Below are positions 58,523-64,000 of a DNA stretch of 64,000 nt, one piece after another; positions within the stretch are counted from its first letter, which is position 1, and every line of letters begins with the position of its first letter. Origin of the DNA: Murimonas intestini (GTDB taxonomy: Bacteria > Bacillota > Clostridia > Lachnospirales > Lachnospiraceae); the NCBI GenBank assembly GCA_003148945.1, contig QGGY01000011.1, positions 62,001-126,000 on the forward strand, written 5' to 3'. The position numbers were made by a program, and so were the translations under genes. Under the pieces are notes generated by a model. It was not told the origin of the DNA. It worked only from the letters and a program-made list of their open reading frames with translations, and ran no database searches.

Positions 58523-60487
58523 ATGCAGAAGATATTCACAAAATATATGAGTGGAGTCATCATAGTTGCATTGCTGGTCGTGGCCGGGATCTGCTGGCTG
58601 CTCCAGGGAAAGGCTGCCCAGGAGCATATGGTACAGAATGCAAAACAGAAGATAGAACAGGCAGCAGGTACTATAGAGGGAAATAATGCAGAGATAGCAG
58701 GGCTTAAGGACAGTCTTAGTGAGGATTACCTGACAAGAGCCAGGGCTTTCGCCTATATTATCCAGCAGAATCCAAAGGTTCTGGACAGCCAGGAGGAGCT
58801 TGGGCGGATCAAGGAATTACTCAATGTGGATGAGCTGCATGTGATTGACAGTGACGGCATCCTTTTTGCCGGAACTATACCTAAATACTTTGGCATGGAC
58901 TTTGCAAGCACAGAACAGACTGCAGAATTCCTGAAGATACTGGAAGACCCGGACGATTTCCTGGTGCAGGATATCCAGCCTAACGGTGCTGAGAAAAAGA
59001 TATTCCAGTACGTGGGAGTAGCCAGGCAGGACGAGAAAGGAATCGTACAGATAGGGATGGCTCCTGTCAGGCTTCTGGAGGCGCAGAAGAAAAATGAACT
59101 TTCCTACATATTTTCCAGAGTGCCTGTGGATCCGGGAAGTGTCATATTCGCAGTGGATTCTGCCACTGGCGTGATCCTTGCCAGTACTGATGAGATAATG
59201 AACGGGAAGAATATGGAAGTGCTGGGCCTGTCTGAAGACAGGACAGAAGAGTATTCAGAGGGCGGATTTGCCTCAGGTGAGGGCGGCCGCATGTATTTCG
59301 TGCTGGAGCGTCACAACGGCCTTATAATAGGTGTGGGAAAGGATGAGCAGGGGCTGTATTCCGAACGGGGAAGGCAGATGATCATTATATTTTTTGCAAT
59401 CATGATCATAGGCCTTATTACTGTCGCTGCCATAAGGCGGCTGCTGAAGATCAAGATCGTGGACGGGCTGCACAGGATCATGGAAGGGCTGGAGGATATT
59501 ACGGAAGGCAGGCTGGGTACGGAGATACAGGTAAATGACAATCCGGAATTCCGGCAGCTTGGCGCGGGAATAAATAAGATGGTAGAGAGTATCCTGGGAA
59601 CGACTGTCAAGGTATCAAAAGTGATGGACATTGTGGATCTTCCCATCGGTGCGTTTGAATTCAGCCAGAAAATGGACAGAGTCATGGCAACAGAGCGTCT
59701 GCGCCAGATCATGATGTGGACAGAGGAGGAGGCCGGGAGGCTCTATGAAGATAAAGAGCTTTTCCAGAAACGGCTGGAAGATGTCATGTCCTGGGAAAAA
59801 CGTGAAGGTGAGACATATAAATTAAGTGATGACCCGGAAAAATGGGTGAGGATCCATATGACAACAGGAGAGGAAGGAACCTTTGGCGTAGTCATGGATA
59901 TGACAAAGGAGGTGGGGGAAAAGAAAAGGCTGGAACATGACAGAGACTATGATGCCCTCACCGGACTCAGGAAAATAAGCGCCTTTAAAAAGGATGTGTG
60001 CGCTGCCCTGGCAGGCAGCGGAAAAACCGGAACTACGGCAATTGTCATGCTGGATCTGGACCGCTTTAAGGAAATAAATGACCAGTACGGGCACGACTGG
60101 GGGGATGACTACCTTCAGATATGTGCCAGATTCCTCAAAATCTTTGACAATGACAAAGGGATAACGGCCAGAAGGTCAGGAGATGAATTCTGTATATGTT
60201 TTCACGGGTGGGAGTCTAAAGAGGCCGTACTTGGCGCTCTGGATGAATTCTACAGCCTGGTGGAGGAAAAGAAGATCCTGTTCCCCGATATGTCCACCCG
60301 CAGCCTGTCCATTTCATCCGGGCTTGCCTGGTATGAAGGAACTGATGGGGATACTGCAGCCCAGGACGGGGCATTGCAGGCTGAATCTGTTGTGCAGGAA
60401 TATGCGGCGCTCATGAGGAAGGCGGATGAAGTATTGTACAGGGCTAAAAAAGAAGGACGCGGGAGATATATGGTTTTCGGTGAGTAA
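58523..60487 (+). CDS. Membrane diguanylate cyclase with extracellular sensor domain
   Basis: A 654-residue signalling protein. TM1 spans about residues 10-30, an extracellular Cache-like domain about 31-285, TM2 about 287-305 (IIIFFAIMIIGLITVAAI), a HAMP linker about 310-360, a PAS-like region about 365-465, and the GGDEF domain about 475-650 (YDALTGLRKISAF start). The active site reads RRSGDEF rather than GGDEF; SGDEF variants can be active. No RxxD inhibitory site is visible just upstream. It would make cyclic di-GMP in response to an outside signal. No other c-di-GMP gene is near. Confidence 0.9.
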   Translation: MQKIFTKYMSGVIIVALLVVAGICWLLQGKAAQEHMVQNAKQKIEQAAGTIEGNNAEIAGLKDSLSEDYLTRARAFAYIIQQNPKVLDSQEELGRIKELLNVDELHVIDSDGILFAGTIPKYFGMDFASTEQTAEFLKILEDPDDFLVQDIQPNGAEKKIFQYVGVARQDEKGIVQIGMAPVRLLEAQKKNELSYIFSRVPVDPGSVIFAVDSATGVILASTDEIMNGKNMEVLGLSEDRTEEYSEGGFASGEGGRMYFVLERHNGLIIGVGKDEQGLYSERGRQMIIIFFAIMIIGLITVAAIRRLLKIKIVDGLHRIMEGLEDITEGRLGTEIQVNDNPEFRQLGAGINKMVESILGTTVKVSKVMDIVDLPIGAFEFSQKMDRVMATERLRQIMMWTEEEAGRLYEDKELFQKRLEDVMSWEKREGETYKLSDDPEKWVRIHMTTGEEGTFGVVMDMTKEVGEKKRLEHDRDYDALTGLRKISAFKKDVCAALAGSGKTGTTAIVMLDLDRFKEINDQYGHDWGDDYLQICARFLKIFDNDKGITARRSGDEFCICFHGWESKEAVLGALDEFYSLVEEKKILFPDMSTRSLSISSGLAWYEGTDGDTAAQDGALQAESVVQEYAALMRKADEVLYRAKKEGRGRYMVFGE

Positions 60488-60539
60488 TAAAATCAAGCCC
60501 CGCGGCGGGAACCCAGGGCGTTCCTGGAAATAGAGAAGG

Positions 60540-60618
60540 AGCCGGTAACTGAACCGGGCCCCAATCGTCAGATTATAAGTCTGGCCTTTGGGGAGCGGTT
60601 CAGCTGCCGGCTTTCTTT
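60540..60618 (+). terminator. Large composite hairpin after the diguanylate cyclase gene
   Basis: agccggtaactgaaccg (60540-60556) pairs with cggttcagctgccggct (60596-60612); inside, ccccaa/ttgggg and cagatt/agtctg add two more helices. The 3' side ends in ctttcttt. It is probably a terminator; a structured leader part is also possible. Confidence 0.65.
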
Positions 60619-60663
60619 ATGCAATCTTAATATGGCATTAATAACCCCTAACACCATCTTAAT

Positions 60664-60695
60664 CTCCTTTATGATAAGATTTTTTCGAAAAGGAG
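60664..60695 (+). promoter_or_regulatory. Hairpin that hides the kdpF ribosome binding site, overlapping a second hairpin
   Basis: ctccttt (60664-60670) is exactly complementary to aaaggag (60689-60695), which is the kdpF ribosome binding site. A competing short stem atctta/taagat (60656-60661/60675-60680) is followed by six T and could act as a terminator. The two cannot form together, the layout of a switch. Confidence 0.5.
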
Positions 60696-60707
60696 GAGTG
60701 AAAGACT

Positions 60708-60797
60708 ATGGATATCTTAATCGCAGTCATTGGACTGGCTGCAGCGGCAATGCTGATCTACTATGTGATTATTCTGATGCGAGGTGACAGACAATGA
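60708..60797 (+). CDS. kdpF: KdpF, small subunit of the potassium-transporting ATPase
   Basis: A 29-residue single-span peptide: [15 protein letters not shown] then [14 protein letters not shown]. KdpF stabilises the KdpFABC complex. It has a strong AAAAGGAGGAG site and its stop overlaps the kdpA start (ATGA). Its length and place match KdpF in other bacteria. Confidence 0.88.
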   Translation: MDILIAVIGLAAAAMLIYYVIILMRGDRQ

Positions 60798-62605
60798 CTA
60801 ATACGGTTTTGCAGTATGCTTTATACCTGGTGATCCTGGCAGCGCTAGCCATACCGCTGGGGGCATACATAGGAAAAGTAATGAACGGGGAAAAGGTATT
60901 TATGTCCCGTATTTTGGTACCTTGTGAAAATTTTCTATACAGGATACTGCATGTTAAAAAAGACGAGGAAATGAACTGGAAAAAATATGCTGTGAGTGTC
61001 TTTGCTTTCAGCGGCATAAGCCTCATATTCCTCTTTCTGCTGCAGATGCTGCAGGGAGTGCTGCCGGGGAATCCGGAGGGGATAGAGGGAATGTCCTGGC
61101 ACCTGTCCTTTAATACGGCAGTCAGTTTTGTCACGAATACAAACTGGCAGGCATACAGCGGGGAAGCTCAGGCTTCTTATCTGACCCAGGCGCTTGGACT
61201 GACTGTACAGAACTTTGTCTCCGCAGCAGTGGGGATCGCTGTCCTGTTTGCAGTTATCCGTGGATTTACAAGAGTAAAGACCCAGGGACTGGGAAGCTTC
61301 TGGGTGGATGTGACAAGGATCATCCTTTATGTATTGATACCCCTTGCTGTTATCGTATCGATCGGTATCGCTTCACAGGGTGTGGTACAGACCCTGAAAC
61401 CCTATGAGACAGTTGACCTGCTGGAACCGGCAGCTGTGGATGCAGATGGAAATATTTTAGAGGATGCTGTAATTGACGGTGATACTGTAACAGTTGACGG
61501 GAAAGCTGTTGACGGAGCACAGATCATAACACAGCAGGTGGTACCTCTGGGGCCGGCGGCCAGCCAGGTTGCCATTAAGCAGCTGGGAACAAATGGAGGC
61601 GGTTTCTTTGGAGTGAATTCAGCTCATCCACTGGAAAATCCCACGCCATTTTCTAATATGCTGGAAATGCTGTCTATTCTTCTGATTCCTGTTTCGCTGT
61701 GCTTTACGTTTGGAAGGAACGTCAAAAATAAGAAGCAGGGAGCGGCTATCTTTGCAGCCATGTTTATTATGCTGGCAGCTGCACTTGCTATAATAGCCGT
61801 CAATGAACATGCAGCGACACCCCAGCTGGCAGCAGGCGGTGCAGTTGATCTGAGTCAGTCAGGACAGTCAGGCGGAAATATGGAGGGGAAGGAAACCAGG
61901 TTTGGGATAGCCTCATCAGCCACATGGGCAGCCTTTACCACGGCAGCGTCCAACGGATCTGTAAACTCCATGCATGACAGCTACACACCGCTTGGCGGAA
62001 TGATTACAATGCTGCAGATGATGCTGGGTGAAGTCATATTCGGAGGCGTGGGCTGCGGTCTTTATGGGATGCTGGCTTTTGCCATCCTGGCCGTGTTTAT
62101 AGCCGGCCTCATGGTGGGAAGAACACCGGAATTTCTGGAGAAGAAAATAGAACCCTATGAAATGAAGATGGCCGTACTGGCCTGCCTTGCAACACCTATC
62201 GCCATTCTGGCCGGAAGCGGTATAGCAGCCCTGGTGCCCGGAGTAGCGGACAGCCTTAACAACAGCGGCGCCCATGGATTTTCTGAGGTCCTCTATGCAT
62301 ACTCATCATGCGGCGGCAATAACGGTTCTGCATTTGCAGGTTTTGGAGCGAATACGCCGTTCCTGAATGTGTCCCTTGGACTTGTCATGCTCTTCGCCAG
62401 GTTTGTGCCGATAGCGGCAGTGCTTGGAATAGCAGGAAGCATGGCAGGAAAGAAAAAAATCGCTGTTACGGCAGGTACATTATCAACAACAAATGCCATG
62501 TTTATATTCTTACTGATTTTTGTTGTACTGCTTGTCGGCGCCTTAAGCTTTTTCCCGGCGCTGGCATTAGGCCCTATAGCTGATTTCTTTCAGATGATTG
62601 GATAG
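60794..62605 (+). CDS. kdpA: KdpA, potassium-channel-like subunit of the Kdp ATPase
   Basis: A 603-residue membrane protein that selects and passes K+ in the high-affinity KdpFABC pump. Selectivity-filter segments are seen: [10 protein letters not shown] (near 115), [19 protein letters not shown] (near 265), and [13 protein letters not shown] (near 505). It is about 40 residues longer than the usual 557-565. The extra length lies in an outside loop at about residues 210-243 (Asp/Val-rich, with [14 protein letters not shown]). The start overlaps the kdpF stop; kdpB follows after 34 bp. Confidence 0.94.
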   Translation: MTNTVLQYALYLVILAALAIPLGAYIGKVMNGEKVFMSRILVPCENFLYRILHVKKDEEMNWKKYAVSVFAFSGISLIFLFLLQMLQGVLPGNPEGIEGMSWHLSFNTAVSFVTNTNWQAYSGEAQASYLTQALGLTVQNFVSAAVGIAVLFAVIRGFTRVKTQGLGSFWVDVTRIILYVLIPLAVIVSIGIASQGVVQTLKPYETVDLLEPAAVDADGNILEDAVIDGDTVTVDGKAVDGAQIITQQVVPLGPAASQVAIKQLGTNGGGFFGVNSAHPLENPTPFSNMLEMLSILLIPVSLCFTFGRNVKNKKQGAAIFAAMFIMLAAALAIIAVNEHAATPQLAAGGAVDLSQSGQSGGNMEGKETRFGIASSATWAAFTTAASNGSVNSMHDSYTPLGGMITMLQMMLGEVIFGGVGCGLYGMLAFAILAVFIAGLMVGRTPEFLEKKIEPYEMKMAVLACLATPIAILAGSGIAALVPGVADSLNNSGAHGFSEVLYAYSSCGGNNGSAFAGFGANTPFLNVSLGLVMLFARFVPIAAVLGIAGSMAGKKKIAVTAGTLSTTNAMFIFLLIFVVLLVGALSFFPALALGPIADFFQMIG

Positions 62606-62639
62606 GCGTGAGTTTTAAGTATCCCTAGGAGGTATAGAA

Positions 62640-64000
62640 ATGGAGACAAAAAAGAAAACAGCCCTCTCGGACCCGAAAATGGTCACAAGAGCGGTCAGAG
62701 ACTCTTTTATAAAATTAAATCCGAAAGTCCAGGCAAAAAATCCGGTTATGCTTCTTGTGTATATATCGGCAATAATGACAAGCATTTTGTTTGTAGTGTC
62801 ACTGTTTGGAATCAAGGATGCACCCTCAGGCTTTACACTGGCGATTGCCGTGATTCTGTGGTTTACTGTGATATTTGCAAATTTTGCTGAGGCGATCGCG
62901 GAGGGCAGGGGAAAGGCCCAGGCGGATTCCCTGAGGGCCGCGAAAAAAGATGTGCAGGCAAATAAGATACCCTCTCCCTCACAGAAGGAGAAGATTACAA
63001 AGATCCTGTCCGCAAGTCTGAAAAAAGGTGATTACGTCATTGTCCGCGCCGGAGAGCAGATCCCGGCGGACGGTGAAGTTGTGGAAGGGGCCGCGTCAGT
63101 AGACGAGAGCGCCATCACTGGTGAATCGGCCCCTGTAATACGTGAGAGCGGCGGTGACAGGAGCGCAGTAACAGGAGGTACGACAGTTATCTCAGACTGG
63201 CTGGTGATCCAGGTGACCAGCGAGGCGGGTGAGAGCTTTCTGGATAAGATGATTGCCATGGTAGAGGGGGCAGCCAGGAAAAAGACGCCAAATGAGATAG
63301 CCCTGCAGATATTCCTGGTGGCATTGTCTATTATCTTTATCCTGGTTACAGTTTCCCTGTATGCATATTCCCTGTTTTCAGCCAGGCAGGCGGGAATAGT
63401 TAACCCGACATCTGTCACGTCCCTTGTGGCGCTGCTGGTATGTCTGGCGCCAACTACGATTGGAGCGCTCCTGTCAGCGATCGGGATCGCGGGGATGAGC
63501 AGGCTGAACCAGGCAAACGTCCTGGCCATGAGCGGAAGGGCAATAGAAGCAGCAGGAGATGTGGATATCCTGATGCTGGATAAGACAGGTACCATAACTC
63601 TGGGAAACAGGCAGGCATGTGAATTTATTCCTGTGGACGGCACTGATATGGGGGAGCTGGCAGATGCGGCACAACTTTCCTCCCTGGCAGATGAGACGCC
63701 TGAGGGCAGGAGCATAGTAGTGCTTGCAAAAGAAGAATTCGGCCTCAGAGGAAGAAATATGAGCGACCTTCACATGACCTTTATTCCATTTACTGCCGCT
63801 ACGAGAATGAGCGGAGCTGATTTTCCGGGAAATGAGATAAGAAAAGGAGCAGCGGACGCTATCAGGGCATATGCAAAGGACGGGGGTTACCCATACAGCA
63901 GGGAATGTGAGGAGACGGTCACAAGAATATCCAATCAGGGAGGTACACCGCTTCTTGTAGCAAAAAACCACAAGATCCTGGGCGTCATCCATCTGAAGGA
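62640..64000 (+). CDS. kdpB: KdpB, catalytic P-type ATPase subunit (3' end outside window)
   Basis: The frame is open from the ATG at 62640 to the window end (about 453 residues visible). P-type ATPase marks are ADGEVVEGAASVDESAITGES (split: PADGEVVEG near 140, SAITGESAPV near 158) and the phosphorylation site DKTGTIT (near 312). The nucleotide-binding domain begins after it. The start has AGGAGG 7 nt upstream. KdpC and any KdpD/E regulators should lie beyond the window. Confidence 0.95.
   Translation, partial: METKKKTALSDPKMVTRAVRDSFIKLNPKVQAKNPVMLLVYISAIMTSILFVVSLFGIKDAPSGFTLAIAVILWFTVIFANFAEAIAEGRGKAQADSLRAAKKDVQANKIPSPSQKEKITKILSASLKKGDYVIVRAGEQIPADGEVVEGAASVDESAITGESAPVIRESGGDRSAVTGGTTVISDWLVIQVTSEAGESFLDKMIAMVEGAARKKTPNEIALQIFLVALSIIFILVTVSLYAYSLFSARQAGIVNPTSVTSLVALLVCLAPTTIGALLSAIGIAGMSRLNQANVLAMSGRAIEAAGDVDILMLDKTGTITLGNRQACEFIPVDGTDMGELADAAQLSSLADETPEGRSIVVLAKEEFGLRGRNMSDLHMTFIPFTAATRMSGADFPGNEIRKGAADAIRAYAKDGGYPYSRECEETVTRISNQGGTPLLVAKNHKILGVIHLK

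Noticed and set aside
60540..60618. c-di-GMP (GEMM) or c-di-AMP riboswitch upstream of kdp
   Set aside because: The conserved core bases of these classes are not recognisable; the structure is better read as a terminator of the diguanylate cyclase gene.

Overview
The window reads as a carbohydrate-scavenging region of an anaerobic gut-type Firmicute, most likely Lachnospiraceae (Blautia/Clostridium cluster XIVa-like). This rests on the long Bacillus/Clostridium-type SRP RNA, strong Shine-Dalgarno sequences with some GTG/TTG starts, paired YesM/YesN two-component systems beside sugar ABC transporters, many intracellular glycosidases without signal peptides, and short palindromic intergenic repeats. 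There is no rRNA, tRNA, CRISPR array, prophage or intact insertion sequence. The lineage call is inference from gene content.

Layout. (1) 1-6000: a uroporphyrinogen-decarboxylase-like gene cut by the window edge, a PfkB sugar kinase, an RbsD-like mutarotase and a CUT2 sugar ABC transporter (binding protein, permease, double ATPase). It looks like a ribose operon, but the kinase lacks the expected ribose-binding Asp. (2) 6114-9850: two divergent units, Gfo/Idh/MocA oxidoreductase plus ThuA-like protein against an AraC regulator plus TIM-barrel sugar isomerase/epimerase-like protein; the set resembles oxidative (3-keto) glycoside degradation. (3) 9952-12117: a zinc-ribbon/coiled-coil/membrane/TPR protein of unknown function. 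(4) 12468-26943: a GH78 alpha-L-rhamnosidase with an unrecognised 783-residue partner, a YesN/YesM pair, a CUT1 ABC transporter without ATPase, a GH43 enzyme and a polyol dehydrogenase. Two promoters here share a 43-bp motif at matching distance from the start codon, a good candidate for the YesN site. (5) 26944-33245: repeat-rich DNA with a RelE/ParE toxin remnant, an HTH-Uma2 fusion, a FAD/Rieske oxidoreductase overlapping a tocopherol-cyclase-like gene, an MBL hydrolase and a MATE exporter. (6) 33240-41796: a second YesM/YesN pair, a second ATPase-less CUT1 transporter and a GH95 alpha-L-fucosidase. (7) 41837-51406: mostly housekeeping and repair genes: a repeat-containing protein, a radical-SAM NrdG-like activase, tadA, SRP RNA, LysR regulator, nfo (endonuclease IV), an AlkD-like gene, MATE, and a Csp-like subtilase. 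(8) 51432-58359: an SDR gene facing away from a glucuronide operon (GH2 beta-glucuronidase, GPH symporter, HAD phosphatase, GH3 enzyme). (9) 58523-64000: a membrane diguanylate cyclase, then kdpF-kdpA-kdpB, with kdpB running off the window.

Together the genes describe a cell that senses oligosaccharides outside (YesM), imports them (CUT1/CUT2 ABC, GPH) and cleaves them in the cytoplasm (rhamnoside, xylose/arabinose, fucoside and glucuronide linkages). Neither CUT1 operon has its own ATPase, so both probably rely on a shared MsmX-type subunit elsewhere. The most interesting unexplained items are the shared YesN-type promoter motif, the compensatory-change palindromes placed at stop codons, the Gfo/ThuA/isomerase cluster, the Rieske/tocopherol-cyclase-like pair, the kdp leader and the unrecognised partner of the GH78 enzyme.
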